Under the pieces are notes generated by a model, which was given only the letters and a program-made list of their open reading frames with translations, was not told where the DNA came from and made no database searches. Below are positions 52,801-61,150 of a stretch of 64,000 nucleotides of DNA, in pieces. The translations under genes were made by a program, and so were the position numbers. The stretch is taken from the NCBI GenBank assembly GCA_038380795.1, contig CM076266.1:30640145-30704144 (forward strand). Direction: 5' to 3'. The stretch is from Pyrocephalus nanus (taxonomy: Eukaryota; Chordata; Aves; Passeriformes; Tyrannidae). Position 1 is the first letter of the stretch. Each line of letters opens with the position of its first letter.

Positions 52801-55800
52801 GTGTTCCATTGCAAGGAATAATTGAGACAAGAACACAAAATGTGTTTTCCATATCTGTGAAATCGTGAGAATGTGATCTTTCTATTTTGTCAGAAGGGCA
52901 GCTTTTTTGTCTTCTAGCTTCAATTCTTCAGCCAGTTTCTAGTGCAGTGTTCTGTACCTTGGAAAATTTAATCAAGGCTGTATTTGAAGAAGAGAAATAG
53001 TTTGAGCTGCTAATATGCTCCTGTCCTTCCAACACTGTCTGGCCTGCTTTTCTTGATCCCTAGAAAGGTTATTGATTTGCTGTGAGTGTGGCTTTCCGTA
53101 GTAAAAGCTGAAGGCTGTTTGCAAACTGCCACCTGAAGCAGACACATAAGAAGGAAATTTAGATAATTGCATTCTGCTTCTACTGAAGTTCATGGCAATG
53201 TGGAATTAATATCAGAAGCAGAATGGGGTCTGGTGACTGGAAGTTGCTGCTGCCAGCAGCTGGAATAGCTCTTTAGCTTTATGTTGCATGGATGCTCAGT
53301 GACCTGGGAATTGTTCTAAAGATTTGGAAAAATGTTTCTGAATAGCAGTTGTCAGTATTAACACTAGTTTTTGTAAGCATTCTGTCTTTGTAATACTTGC
53401 TGGGCTGGCACATTTAGTCATCCACACTACTCAAAGCGGTTCACTAAGGATGTCCAGACAGATTTTGCCAACAGAACAGACAGTCCCATGAGTTTTCTCA
53501 TACTTTCTGTCTTTTCTGAGGGACAAAAATTCTACAGCTGTTTCAGTCAAGCAATGTCAGCACTTTTGATCCCACATATTTATGGTTGAACAAATAATGG
53601 ATTTTTTGGTTTGGCCATTGAACTGAGAAACTGGAAGCAATTCTTGGTTTTAGTTGATCAAGAAAGGATTTTTGTTTTCAGGCAAGCTGAAACAAAGCAA
53701 TTTGCTTAGTTTCAGTTTCCTCAGTTCTTTTCTACTGGCTGCAATAAAAATGGGTCAATTTCCAATTGAATTTAAGTTTTAATTGAAAACACTGTTTTGA
53801 AACAAATACTCAAAATATTTTCATTTCCAAAGTTTAGAAAAACTTTAGGCTTTACTTTTTTTTTCCCCCCTGAAGCCATGTATTCTCATAAATTCGTTGC
53901 TTAAGCAGAATATTTTTACCCAGCATTTTTAGCTATTTTGCAACTCCTTTTGCCTTAGTGTTTTGCAACATTCCTTTTGACTTAATCTTTAAATTAAAAA
54001 AAATTATAGAATGTTATATAAAGCTTATAGCTTGTAGCCTACAGTTTGAATAAACTGTTGTAATGTGCATCATCAGGTATGACTAGACTATCCAACTGTG
54101 AGGACGATGTGAGAAGGGTGACAGTACAGGGAGCATTCAGGTAGCAGAGATATGGTGTCAGAGGCGTAGAATGTAATTTTTGATGATATTAGTGGGACTC
54201 AGTTTGAAAATATTGAATTAGGTCTAAAATGAGATCACTGCAGATTAAAGGAGGGCATCAAGAAAGAAATTTATAATCAAGGTTGACATGGTCTTCCATT
54301 ATCAGCAAGCTATTCTGCAGTTGTTCAACCTGAGCTTTCTTGCATTTTCAGCATATCTGTTAATTGCAATTGTCAGAGACAACATTAGTGCAGAAAAATA
54401 AGAGGCTAATTAAAACCAGTAGGTGCTGATTTCTTTATTTCAGCAAAACGAACAAGGTAGCATATTTGTTGGGAAATTCACCTTCTCTTTTGGACAACTT
54501 ATTTGGCTATCCATACCCAGCAGCACCAGTGCAGGTGGGGTATGTATTTTAGAAGTTAATGGGATTATGTGATTTGAAAAATTAGGCACTTGGTTACCTT
54601 ATGGTTTTGTTGTTTTGTCTTTGTTATTACAATAAAATTTACAAACCAGTTCTTCTCGCAAATGTCCATACTGTTCAACAAGAGGTAGATAATAGTGAAT
54701 GAATACCAAACCATAATACTGTGCTGTGACTAATGGAGTGAGAACACCACCTATTTAACAGAGCTGCTCTGCAGATTTCACTTTACACAAGAAACCTATG
54801 TGCTAGGAGGTTGTTTTTAGTTTAAGAACCAGGCTTACATAGTTTTACCACTTTGAGAATTGTTTTTGAGGTCTTGCTTCTGGAAGAAGAAGAAGAAATT
54901 ATCTCAAATAGGTATTTCATTAAGTCTTCTGAAAAGATTTTTATTGTCCAAGCTTGAGAAATAGCTCTACGAGACACTAGATATGTGATTCCTCAGCTGA
55001 GAATGTGCTCAGCTCCTTTTTTGAGTCAGTTTTTAAGGGTGGTTGCTGAAGTGTGTTATGCTGTCATGACCTAAGCCTGATAGAAATTCTTAAAGTGTTG
55101 GAGAAACTTGGATTAAATACCATTGATCAGTCAATTAGTGGGACCCAGTGGTTTTAAGATATTGCCCTGTGGTATGACTGTGCAGAATCGCTTTTCTCAA
55201 GGATACTTGGGATATGGAGAGGGAGGTATGTTGCTCTCCTGATCCCCCTGGTGCACTAGGATTTCATCTGTAGTGTCCAAGCTGGTCCTGGCTACTTATT
55301 GCACTGCTCTGTGTGTGTATATGTGCTGGGAAGTAACATTGGTATCTTTGTTGTAAATATATAGGAGGATCAGCTGTAGTCTGGACTCTTGATAGAAACA
55401 GCTTAAACTTTAGGGCTTAGACTTTTTGTTGCTTTTACTATAGCTAAGTGCTGACTGAGAGTTAGAGACCAGATTATCCTGTCACTCAGGTAGGTAGAGA
55501 AGGAGCTAAACTACTCTGTAATTTCTGGTCTATTTGAAAAAAAAAACAAAAACAAAACTCTGCTATTAATAGTAAGGGAAGTAGAGCTGTTACAGCCTCT
55601 GTGTGGGTCTCTACAGGGAGAGTGTGGTGCACCCATCAGTCCTCAGGCAAAGCAGTTCCGTGGGCCTTTGGCTGCACAGAGCAATGTGAGCAGCTCCACT
55701 ACAGGATGGCCTCCCACACATGGCACCTTCTCCTCACCTTCCTAGGTGGAAGAAGGACCTGCCTGATAGGTGTTATGCTGCTGTAGTGAGCATTTGAAAT

Positions 55801-58669
55801 TATAATCTCCAGGGTGGATTGGCAGGGAAGGCTAGCAGTGGGAAGGAAAAGGTGAAGGGAGCAAAGGAGAGAAGAGAACTTTGGGTTTAGTATATATTAC
55901 ACTTAAAATTCTGAGACTGCTCCACTGGTGGGCCACAAAAAGAATTAGATTTACAATTTGAAGTAAGTTCTGTAGTAAAATAATTGGACTGGTGAAGCAA
56001 TCTCACTCGCACTAAATTGCTTTCCGAGAAGCCTATCCTGAATGGACCTGTGCAGCTCTTCCTGATATCTGAGCATCCCCAGATCTCATTGACTTTGCTG
56101 GGAATTAAAGTCATTGAACTCCTCACTAGGCAATTAGTTTCTTATAGGTCTAATTTTTCTGCTGCAAAGTGGTAGTTGCCTTTCCCTTCTGTTAGCAGTC
56201 AGACCCTGTGCTCCTGCCTTAGCATGCATGTATCATTTAATCGTTCTTTTGTGAGACGTGTACTTAAGCATTTGGACACGAATTCTGTTCCTTACTGCAT
56301 TCTGTGGATAAGATCCCTGACAGTTTTGTTACACTGACTGCACAACTTTAGCAAATAGCACATGCAAAATACTTGATGGAAAATCTTTCCAAAAGTAATC
56401 CTGTCAAAAGCTCATAAGATTTTGGTTTGTTTTGTTTTATTTCTTTATGTAGGAAGTGTTTGTTTTGGATTCAAAAAGGGATGGACAAACTTCAAATTAA
56501 GAGGAGAGCTTCATTAGCATGGAGGATGAATGAGATAATAGATGAGATCATGAAAGTGAGGTTTCTCTACCTTTCCTTTTCATGAGAGAAGACCTATTGA
56601 AATGCAGTATATTTAAAGTCCTCAAATTACTGAAGCCATAAATGTTTTTGCTTTCATGGTCTCCATTTTTGCTACTACACGATTTGGGATGATGGATTGT
56701 GGAGCGCCAGGTGTTGAGATGAAGAGAATCAATAGTGTGATACAAAAGATGAAATAACTCTGATGGAACATCAATAAAGGCTAAAAGTTGCCACAGGGAT
56801 TTGAATCTTAAAGAAGAGCCTGAGAAAGTGTATTAAGAAGAATTTGCTTCTCCCCTTGCACTTGTAGTGTCTTTATTCCTTGAGCAGAAGTCACCTGGGG
56901 GTTCTTGTCGAGTACAGAGGTGGAGGAATTTTTCCTTTTCTGTACGTATGTGGTGTTCAGCACAACGTCTCCTGAGCACAATGTCACAGTGTCATGGTTA
57001 TTTCAGGCCACAGCTGCTGGGGTTACCCCTTGTGGTACTAAGGTTGTGACCTGCTCATGGTGACCCTGAGGCAGAACAATTTATGCTGATGTTGCGTACT
57101 GGACTTTAGTTAGAATTGTGACTCCACCACTCTTGTAGTTTAAAAAACAAACTCTAAATAAACAACCTACGTTTATCTGTCAGAGAGAAGAATCAAGTTG
57201 GAGCCATAAACACTCCTCCTCTGAACTGGATACAAATTTTGAAACAGCTGTAGTTTAGACATGTACCACTAAAGAAATATGGGAAAGCTAGGCTGTTAGT
57301 GTTGAAAACCTAACCTGTTTTTTACCTAAGCAAATTGTATGGGACTTGCCTACTAATATAGGCCATAAAAATAAAAATAAATCTATTAAGGTAGGGTTAT
57401 CATCATAATTTTTCTTTTGCAAATCAGGTGGTAGTATTTGGCACAAACTTTTTAGGTTACATGCCTATTTTCTTGATTCAAAGTCAAACCATCATGGAAA
57501 GAAGAAAAAGAATACACTGTACTGAAATACCTTGGTGTAATTACTAATGTATTAAATATATATGGAATATACTAAATATATAATAGATTAAATATTTTAA
57601 TAATGTATTAAAATGCAAGACCTTTTAAAGAATACTACTTCTGTCAAATTACTTATTTGTTGAATATGTCGAATTCTGTCTTCCAAGGAATAGAGTACTT
57701 AGTCCAGCAATTCATTTGAGCTTGTGACCTATTTCAAGCATGAGAATGCAGAACTACTCACATGCCTAAAGTTAAGCACAAGATTAATTCCCAAAGTTAA
57801 CAGCCCTGCTGGGATGAGATCAAGTGCTCAGCTGTAAGAACCTGATTCTGCCAATCTCACTCATGTTTTTGTCTGCAGTAAGACACCTGTGAGATTTCAT
57901 CCCATGCAAGAGTGGTATAGAAAAATGCTACTTATGCCTAAATCTCAGAGATGAAATCTTAAGTTGCAGGATCTGGCCTTCTCCCTTAATAGCCTTCTTT
58001 GACAGATTGGGTTTCACAAGAATTCAATTGAGAAATGTCCTCTAGGGGCAACTCCTTTGCAGATGTGGTGGGAGAAGGGCCATAAAGGGGGAAAATTTTA
58101 GCCTAGTTAGCACAAGGAGACAGACCCTGCCTTTAACTAACTGAGACTGATGTTCTTCCTGGGTTCAAACCTTTGATCTAAATCAGGAAGACAAGGGACC
58201 TTAACCTAGTCTTTCCCATGCCACAGATGAATGCCTCAAACAGCAGACTTTTGAGGGGTTTAGATCTTGTTCTTGTACTTTCAGGAGTCCCAGAACCTGA
58301 AGGTCTCAGTGCAGTCTGCCTCTAAACTTGCAGGCCTGAGCTTTGCTGTTACTTGGAGCAGGCAGTGGGAAAACAGGCAAGAGGTGCAAAACTCAGACAC
58401 TTCAAAACAACTTTTTAGGTCACAAAATACAGTTCCTGCCCAAAAATGCTATATTTCTGAGAGTGACATCAACCTTTTTTTGTGTCTACTTTCAGGTTGC
58501 TCCTATAATTAAAGAGAGGATGATGAAGAAGGGCAGCATGATGCTTGGGTACCAGCCTCACCGGGGCAAAGTCAACTTCTTCCGTCAGGTGGTGATCAGC
58601 CCACAAGTTAGCCGGGAGGACATGGACTTCTTGCTGGATGAAATCGAACTTCTTGCTAAGGACTTGTAG
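393..58669 (+). CDS. GADL1: GADL1, acidic amino-acid decarboxylase, 3' nine coding exons (partial gene span)
   Basis: Join of 393-472, 587-641, 4086-4202, 9801-9865, 10078-10159, 16816-17015, 22285-22336, 24624-24713 and 58496-58669. These give 915 nt in one frame, 304 residues plus TAG. The product is a group II PLP-dependent decarboxylase of the GAD/CSAD/GADL1 family. I call GADL1 rather than CSAD or GAD1/2 because of the C-terminal stretch [20 protein letters not shown] and the segment [20 protein letters not shown], which fit GADL1 as I remember it. Mammalian GADL1 is reported to decarboxylate aspartate and cysteine sulfinate, giving beta-alanine and hypotaurine, and affects carnosine peptides in muscle. 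The active-site residues seen here are His (396-398), Asp (4200-4202), Lys (10106-10108) and Tyr (16876-16878). There are no stops or frameshifts. The first ~200 residues of a ~500-residue family are upstream of the window. The main alternative is a CSAD paralogue, which is less likely. Confidence 0.93.
587..641 (+). CDS. GADL1: GADL1 coding exon b
   Basis: Completes the Arg codon and reads [18 protein letters not shown], the family segment just before the '[12 protein letters not shown]' core. The acceptor is cccttAG and the donor is GAG|gtgaga at 642. At 55 nt it returns the frame to phase 0. The intron before it is only 114 bp, close to the lower limit for vertebrate introns. Confidence 0.92.
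642..4085 (+). other. GADL1 intron, 3.4 kb
   Basis: No gene or recognisable transposon. Low-complexity T tracts lie at about 957-996 (T/TTTG-rich), 2798-2827 and 3881-3898. Open frames such as 1122-1313 and 3307-3546 show no family signature. Confidence 0.75.
957..996. repeat. T-rich (TTTG)n simple repeat
   Basis: A run of T interrupted by single G, partly with TTTG periodicity, in intronic sequence. It has no coding content. Confidence 0.85.
4086..4202 (+). CDS. GADL1: GADL1 coding exon c (PLP-binding Asp)
   Basis: Thirty-nine codons beginning [20 protein letters not shown] and ending [12 protein letters not shown]. The terminal Asp (4200-4202) in the HVD motif corresponds to the acidic residue that pairs with the pyridine nitrogen of PLP in fold-type I decarboxylases. 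TAGTT is a hallmark of the GAD group. The acceptor is ttgcAG after a T-rich tract and the donor is GAT|gtgagt at 4203. It is phase 0 at both ends. An open frame continues past the donor to 4286, but that extension is intron. Confidence 0.95.
7229..7870 (+). mobile_element. Ancient, degraded CR1 LINE fragment (reverse transcriptase 3' part)
   Basis: The order of recognisable CR1 segments is kept, with many indels. A 'ggttcact' block near 7240 is followed by 'gtctgtcctaggt' near 7288 and 'tattttcattaaataacttgg' around 7314. A block near 7440-7560 resembles the CR1 text encoding '...NPAKCKVLHLG...' and ends in 'gctagacagcag..aaaaagatctggg'. The segment 'gaccgatgaggaaagatgg' near 7783 leads into 'actagaaaagacaaagag'. 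The coding frame is destroyed. The element lies in the sense orientation of GADL1. It resembles the old amniote-wide CR1 subfamilies rather than young avian ones. The boundaries are approximate. Confidence 0.72.
8678..8690. repeat. Poly(C) run (C13)
   Basis: Thirteen consecutive C in intronic sequence. Its length is a likely sequencing-error site. Confidence 0.9.
9801..9865 (+). CDS. GADL1: GADL1 coding exon d
   Basis: Reads [20 protein letters not shown] followed by H and two bases of an Arg codon. It continues directly from the HVD motif of the previous exon, as in all GAD-family enzymes (HVDA-WGG). The acceptor is gttccaacAG and the donor is CAG|gtaagt at 9866. The exon is 65 nt. Confidence 0.95.
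10078..10159 (+). CDS. GADL1: GADL1 coding exon e (catalytic lysine, NPHK)
   Basis: Completes Arg and reads [20 protein letters not shown] followed by LLVKDNS. The Lys of NPHK (10106-10108) is the residue that forms the Schiff base with PLP. The acceptor is ttcacAG and the donor is TCT|gtaagt at 10160. The exon is 82 nt and restores phase 0. The intron before it is only 212 bp. Confidence 0.96.
10160..16815 (+). other. GADL1 intron, 6.7 kb
   Basis: No gene seen. It contains T-rich runs (about 10178-10194, 13809-13820, 14285-14310) and TTGG/TTTG-rich stretches near 12459-12480 and 14706-14753. No confident transposon was recognised. The block 13020-13140 is unusually rich in TAATTA-like motifs. 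Small open frames on both strands (for example 14500-15173, 15737-16218) have no family resemblance. Confidence 0.72.
16816..17015 (+). CDS. GADL1: GADL1 coding exon f (catalytic loop)
   Basis: Sixty-six codons plus two bases. It begins [20 protein letters not shown], continues [20 protein letters not shown] and ends [14 protein letters not shown]. The loop Tyr after DKF (16876-16878) aligns with the catalytic-loop Tyr of GAD67 that protonates the intermediate. The acceptor is ttctaatAG. The donor AAG|gtactg at 17016 is weak, with T at +5 instead of G. The exon is 200 nt and leaves AG, which is completed as Arg by the next exon. Confidence 0.95.
17667..17671. repeat. Left target-site duplication of solo LTR (CAAGT)
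   Basis: CAAGT directly precedes the TG of the LTR. The same five bases follow the LTR's terminal CA at 18795-18799. A 5-bp duplication is typical of ERVL-type integration. Confidence 0.85.
17829..17834 (-). promoter_or_regulatory. LTR polyadenylation signal (AATAAA on minus strand)
   Basis: TTTATT on the + strand reads AATAAA on the minus strand, followed downstream by a T/G-rich tract. It is positioned like the R-region signal of the LTR. Confidence 0.6.
18005..18206 (+). repeat. 58-bp tandem array (about 3.5 units) with CTCF-like motifs
   Basis: Units start at 18005, 18063, 18121 and 18179, each exactly 58 bp apart. The fourth keeps only about the first 28 bases clearly. Each unit opens with a 16-base motif: TCAGCAGGGGGCGCCG, TCACCAGGTGGCGCTG, TCACCAGGCAGCGGTG and TCACCAGGCAGCGCTG. 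Each then continues with a GGRTC-like block, and in the three full units a CTTGTA/CCTGTA..GTCC block. The first two cores fit the vertebrate CTCF consensus CCASYAGRKGGCRS closely except at the first base. The last two have CAG in place of the central GGG/TGG and are weaker. All motifs point along the + strand, opposite to the inferred LTR direction. Confidence 0.88.
18328..18348 (+). other. G-quadruplex-prone G runs
   Basis: Runs of 8, 4 and 5 G separated by AA, inside a purine-rich part of the LTR. The arrangement meets the usual G3+ N1-7 pattern. Complementary C-rich sequence at about 18570-18630 gives further G runs on the minus strand. Confidence 0.7.
18706..18745. repeat. (CA)n microsatellite, 20 units
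   Basis: An uninterrupted CA repeat within the LTR near its high-coordinate end. It is probably polymorphic. Confidence 0.95.
18795..18799. repeat. Right target-site duplication of solo LTR (CAAGT)
   Basis: Matches 17667-17671 exactly and follows the terminal CA of the LTR. Confidence 0.85.
22179..22207. repeat. Poly(A) run
   Basis: Twenty-nine bases of A with one G, in the intron 77 bp before the exon at 22285. It is on the coding strand where a pyrimidine tract would be expected further downstream. Confidence 0.9.
22285..22336 (+). CDS. GADL1: GADL1 coding exon g
   Basis: Completes Arg and reads [17 protein letters not shown]. The acceptor is tttttaattacAG and the donor is GAG|gtaagt at 22337. 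At 52 nt it restores phase 0. It belongs to the C-terminal domain helix preceding the 'PEY-N-CFWYIP' strand. Confidence 0.94.
22337..24623 (+). other. GADL1 intron, 2.3 kb
   Basis: No gene or confident repeat. It is ordinary AT-rich intronic sequence ending in a T-rich acceptor (ttctcttgtttAG). Confidence 0.8.
24624..24713 (+). CDS. GADL1: GADL1 coding exon h
   Basis: Thirty codons: [20 protein letters not shown] followed by [10 protein letters not shown]. The CFWYIP motif is characteristic of the C-terminal domain in the GAD/CSAD/GADL1 family. The acceptor is ttgttTAG and the donor is CAG|gtaagt at 24714. It is phase 0 at both ends. It precedes the very long final intron. Confidence 0.95.
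25057..25093. repeat. Perfect 12-bp inverted repeat (hairpin)
   Basis: GCTTGCATTATC at 25057-25068 and its exact reverse complement at 25082-25093, with a 13-base loop. No function is recognised. Confidence 0.8.
25458..25513. repeat. 16-bp inverted repeat with 2-nt bulge
   Basis: TGTATAGCTTATGCAT at 25458-25473 pairs with ATGCAT and AAGCTATACA at 25496-25513, with an AC bulge and a loop of about 22 bases. The surrounding sequence is rich in alternating TA/CA, so it may be chance. Confidence 0.7.
27311..27440. repeat. (TTTTG)n / (TTG)n low-complexity tract
   Basis: About 130 bases made almost only of T and G with TTTTG and TTG periodicity. Open frames of 69 and 90 codons across it are artefacts rich in Phe, Val and Leu. 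Confidence 0.9.
28676..28780 (+). repeat. Direct repeat, copy 1 (about 105 bp)
   Basis: Matches 29496-29605 over most of its length. Shared blocks include AATGGGAAGG, AAGACCTCCAAT, ATTAGTAAAGTTT and ATTTTGGAAGAAC. By eye it is about 85% identical with a 7-bp and a 4-bp gap. Confidence 0.75.
29496..29605 (+). repeat. Direct repeat, copy 2 (about 110 bp)
   Basis: Second copy, about 820 bp downstream of the first in the same orientation. Similarity fades on both sides. It could be a local duplication or two copies of an unnamed dispersed repeat. Confidence 0.75.
30066..30619 (+). mobile_element. Avian endogenous-retrovirus solo LTR, about 554 bp, sense to GADL1
   Basis: I recognise a widespread avian LTR type. 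It has an opening 'TGTGCTG..CTGGCTGAGCTGGAGTT', a central 'GGGATATTCCATACTGTATGA' region with a TATAAAA box at 30316, and a tail 'GAGCGGCTGCGTGAGCACCTG' leading to '..CAACCCACCACA'. The termini are TG and CA. No convincing target-site duplication remains (TGTTG before, TCTGA after), and no internal viral genes are present. Short open frames here are not genes. The exact left boundary is uncertain by a few bases. Confidence 0.85.
30316..30322 (+). promoter_or_regulatory. LTR TATA box (TATAAAA)
   Basis: TATAAAA in the position expected for the core promoter of this LTR type, about 250 bases from its 5' end, preceded by TGACATCAGCTCAG. It could in principle start sense transcripts inside the final GADL1 intron. 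Confidence 0.6.
34053..34092. repeat. T-rich tract
   Basis: About 40 bases, nearly all T with single C interruptions. Confidence 0.85.
34444..34835 (-). mobile_element. CR1 LINE 3' fragment
   Basis: The + strand starts with the inverted CR1 3' terminus ('CAGAATCA', then 'GGACCTCTGGAGATCATC' and 'TCCAAGCTCC'). The minus strand then reads reverse transcriptase C-terminal sequence such as [20 protein letters not shown]. The 5' end is truncated, as usual for CR1. It is antisense to GADL1. The coding frame is shifted further 5'. Confidence 0.9.
37790..37817. repeat. Poly(T) run (T28)
   Basis: Twenty-eight consecutive T. Minus-strand open frames across it contain poly-Lys and are artefacts. Confidence 0.95.
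38530..39232 (-). mobile_element. CR1 LINE 3' fragment with a long open RT frame
   Basis: On the minus strand an open frame ends at 38603 and runs for roughly 200 codons. It has CR1 reverse-transcriptase C-terminal motifs: [47 protein letters not shown] and [20 protein letters not shown]. The 3' untranslated end abuts the CR1 terminus (ATAGAATCAGCTGGGTTGGA on the + strand, 38532 onward). It is 5'-truncated near 39232. The still-open frame implies a fairly young insertion. It is not an intact, mobile element because the endonuclease and most of the RT are missing. Confidence 0.93.
41678..41828 (+). mobile_element. CR1 LINE 3' end fragment
   Basis: About 150 bp beginning 'GCCCCATCCCTGGAAACACT', followed by a 'GGGGCATTGGATGAGATGACC' type block, and ending 'ATTCTGAGATTCTATG', the CR1 tail. 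It is sense to GADL1. Only the extreme 3' end is kept. Confidence 0.88.
45826..45855 (-). mobile_element. Possible CR1 3' terminal relic
   Basis: 'ATCATAGAATGATTTGGGTC' resembles the inverted CR1 3' terminus, but the neighbouring sequence is not recognisably CR1. It may be a chance match. Confidence 0.35.
47365..47470 (+). mobile_element. MIR-like SINE relic
   Basis: 'CTGTGCGCCTCAGTTCC', then 'GGTGGAGATAATAGTATTTCC' and '..GTGAGGATGGAAAGCAGTGT' follow the order of the MIR core: CTGTGCCTCAGTTTCC, GGGGATAATAATAGTACCTACC and GTGAGGATTAAA. It is divergent and without a clear tRNA-like head. Recognition is by eye only. Confidence 0.55.
52008..52306 (-). mobile_element. CR1 LINE 3' fragment
   Basis: Starts with the inverted CR1 terminus (ATAGAATCATAGAACC, then GGCTGGAAAAGAC and GAGTCCAACC). 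It continues through 'CCACTTCCCTGGGCAGCCTC', a 'TTTCCCTAATGTCC' block and 'CTCTTGTCCTATTGCTTGTT'. It is antisense to GADL1, diverged and 5'-truncated. Confidence 0.9.
57700..57817. mobile_element. Palindromic MITE-like relic
   Basis: Left arm 'AGTCCAGCAA..GAGCTTGTG..TTTCAAGCATGAG' and right arm 'ACTACTCACATGCCTAAAGT..TAAGCACA..CTGCTGGGAT' are imperfect reverse complements. The right arm matches a palindromic repeat type I recall from turtle and crocodilian genomes, whose family name I cannot give with certainty. A further similar block, CCTGATTCTGCC.., follows at 57841-57960. Confidence 0.5.
58496..58669 (+). CDS. GADL1: GADL1 terminal coding exon
   Basis: Fifty-seven codons and TAG at 58667-58669. 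It begins [20 protein letters not shown], continues [20 protein letters not shown] and ends [12 protein letters not shown]. The acceptor is gtctactttcAG, phase 0. The C-terminus (aligned with human GADL1's ..LLDEIDLLGKDM as I remember it) supports GADL1 over CSAD. It lies 33.8 kb from the previous exon and runs directly into the 3'UTR. Confidence 0.96.
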   Translation, partial: VAPIIKERMMKKGSMMLGYQPHRGKVNFFRQVVISPQVSREDMDFLLDEIELLAKDL

Positions 58670-60598
58670 CTGTAGATCCAGACTGCCAGGTGCTGCTGGC
58701 ATGTGATATTTATGGAGAAAGAGTGGCAGCAGCATTCTGGTGTTACTCTGTGAAGGCAGTAAAAAGCTTGACATATAGTTTGGTAACTGTCATTTTATAG
58801 ATTGATGTTGAGAACTTTGCAGGTAGAACACCCCTTCACTGGAAAGTATTTGCTGATGGGGGCTGGGACAAGCTGGTGCTTGCAGCACCATTGATGCCAT
58901 TTTAAGGAGTATTTCCTCAAGAAGGGAGTGCTTCTGCAAATGGTATCTACGTCCCAGGGAAGGCAGCTATTTACTGGGTGCCTGTGCACAGTGTAGCTCA
59001 AATTGGTCACTTGTGTATGCAGGCAATATTCCTCTGAAGTTGCTGTGAGGAGTGGTTTAGCTCAGTGAGCCTTAAGATGCTAGTTAATTATCTACTCTGT
59101 CAATATTTTAGTTTGGTTGGTAATGAAACTGATAAGACTGGAAATTTTCGACTTACATGAAGCTTTCCTCAAGGGCCCTAACTAAGTGGATTTCCCAGGT
59201 TTTCCACTGTGAGCACAGGCAGACTAGAACGAGGCTCAGCACAGTCACCACACTGGGAGGTTTGCAGGAACCTCCTACACAAAGTCCTGAGTAACCAATA
59301 TTGACCCTGCCAACCTACAGGATTTTGTGATTTTACGGAACACGGTCATTGGGTCCAGTCAGTGTTTGCAGTGTTGTGTACCCAAAATATCACCACATCT
59401 TTAGCACGGCTGAGAATATTGGAATAACCCTTAGAATTTTTTAAGTCGTTGTTAACAAGAGTTGCCTATCATTTCTGAACTACTGTTCACCTTCTATTTT
59501 TAAAGTGTAAAGATTTATTTAGAAGCTTTTAGATGCACTTTAAAATTATAACAGAAAAAAAAATTACCCAAAAGATGCATATTTTTATGCATGGTGACTA
59601 TATATTAATAATATAGCAGAGTTACTTATTACATTATTTGTTTGTATTTTCCTACAGGTTTGAGATGACTTGATCTTATGTTACCAGTGTATAATTTGTA
59701 AGTTGACTCTGAAGTTACATTAGTAGTGATCAGAGAAGGTCTTCCTGTGACTGTAGGATATGAACAGCTTGAACATTTTTGGTCAATTTTAGGTTAGAAA
59801 ACTAAGTTCTGCACTTTGTGTTTGTGTTAAGAGTTAAAGTAGACCTTTCATCTGTTTTTATTCTATAAAAATGATCTATTTTATAAAGATAGAAATGTAT
59901 TTCTTGGGATGAAGTTCTTGCAGCAAACTAATGGAAATAGCCATGTCTTTCACCTTGTAATCAACATCTACTTAACTTTAATGTTTTGATGTTTATTCCT
60001 TGTTCTGTATTTGAGGTAGCACTGACCAATCTGAACCTTTCTGCTATAATGTTTTCTGTCCTGAAAGCTGTCTTTAAACACAATGCTTCCTTATTTTCAT
60101 TTTCTATGCTGTACTAGGATCTAACATTGCATGAAATTCCTACTTCCAGTCTTCAAGATGATGGTGTGAAAAGTTTAGCAAGGACATGATAACCAAGGAG
60201 GTCACAGTATCAGAGCAGTAGTTAGGAGCAAGAGTCATCCTGCAGCCCCTGACAGATGCCTTTAACAGTGTCCTGGAGGTGAATACAGCTGTGCTTATCA
60301 TATTGATCCATTGAACTTTAAACCAAACCCATGTTGATAGTAATATAAAAATGAGTATCACAATGTGGCCCCTGGATTTTGCCTTTTAATACTCACAAAT
60401 CACTCAATCATTAATTGACTTGTCTTCTGGCTGTACCAGCTACTAGGATCTTGGAAAGCCCATACCTAAATTCAGGGCCTGTAAGGCTTATTTTGCCTCC
60501 CAGTCACTCTGGGTGGAGTGCAAAGTACGCAAGGAGTGCTGGATGGATGGGATGACTTTGCTTCCTGAGTTAGACAGGATTGTTATCCCTTCTCCTTC

Positions 60599-60621
60599 TT
60601 TTTTTTTTTTTTTTTTTTTTT
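60599..60621. repeat. Poly(T) run (T23)
   Basis: Twenty-three T in the predicted 3'UTR. A minus-strand open frame with poly-Lys across it is spurious. Confidence 0.95.
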
Positions 60622-61150
60622 GACCTTGAAGGAAAAGACAATACAGTGTCAGGATGTTTTGTTTATGGTGAGTACTTGAGTTTTGATTTGTAAAGAAGTT
60701 ATGACACCTTTCATCAGCTAAGATTTTGGTCCATGGTGTCTTGTGACACCACCACCAAATGAGTGTTACTGTCTCATTTCTCTTTGTGTTTTTAGTGCAT
60801 TTCTCTGTTTCCAGATACTGTGACACTTATGGCGCATGTCAGACTGAAGTAACAGAGTTCCTTTCTGTAGCAGTAGTGGCTAGAGAATGTTTAAATGAGA
60901 GCAAGCTGGAATTTTTTTCACTTTTGCAGAAAATAGGTCTCTGATCAACATATGCCCTGATTTCTTCAAAGCTATAGGTTTGCCTTTCAGTGTGATGTGA
61001 GTACCTTATCTAATCTCCATATAATTTCTATTATTTCTGACCCTTTATCATGTCCCAGGTGCACAATATTTCATGACTAACGCAATTTTCTTATTGTTGC
61101 TTATTTAAGATTAGTATGTACAAAATGTCTATTTTGTAGCTGGTGATTTT

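Larger units (their letters stand above)
24714..58495 (+). other. Final GADL1 intron, 33.8 kb
   Basis: Spans from donor gtaagt to acceptor ctactttcAG. Contents in order: two stem-loop-like inverted repeats near 25.06 and 25.46 kb; a (TTTTG)n tract at about 27.3 kb; a pair of about 100-bp direct repeats at 28.68 and 29.50 kb; an avian LTR at 30.07-30.62 kb; CR1 fragments at 34.4, 38.5, 41.7 and 52.0 kb (and perhaps 45.8 kb); a T28 run at 37.79 kb; a MIR-like relic at 47.4 kb; and a palindromic relic near 57.7 kb. I found no nested protein-coding gene or structured RNA gene. The remaining stretches (for example 31.0-34.4, 42.2-45.8, 48.0-52.0 and 53-57 kb) show nothing I can name. Confidence 0.8.

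Noticed and set aside
58267..58495. Open frames upstream of the last exon that read into it
   Set aside because: The acceptor ctactttcAG at 58494-58495 and family alignment start the exon at VAPIIKERM. The upstream text has no similarity.
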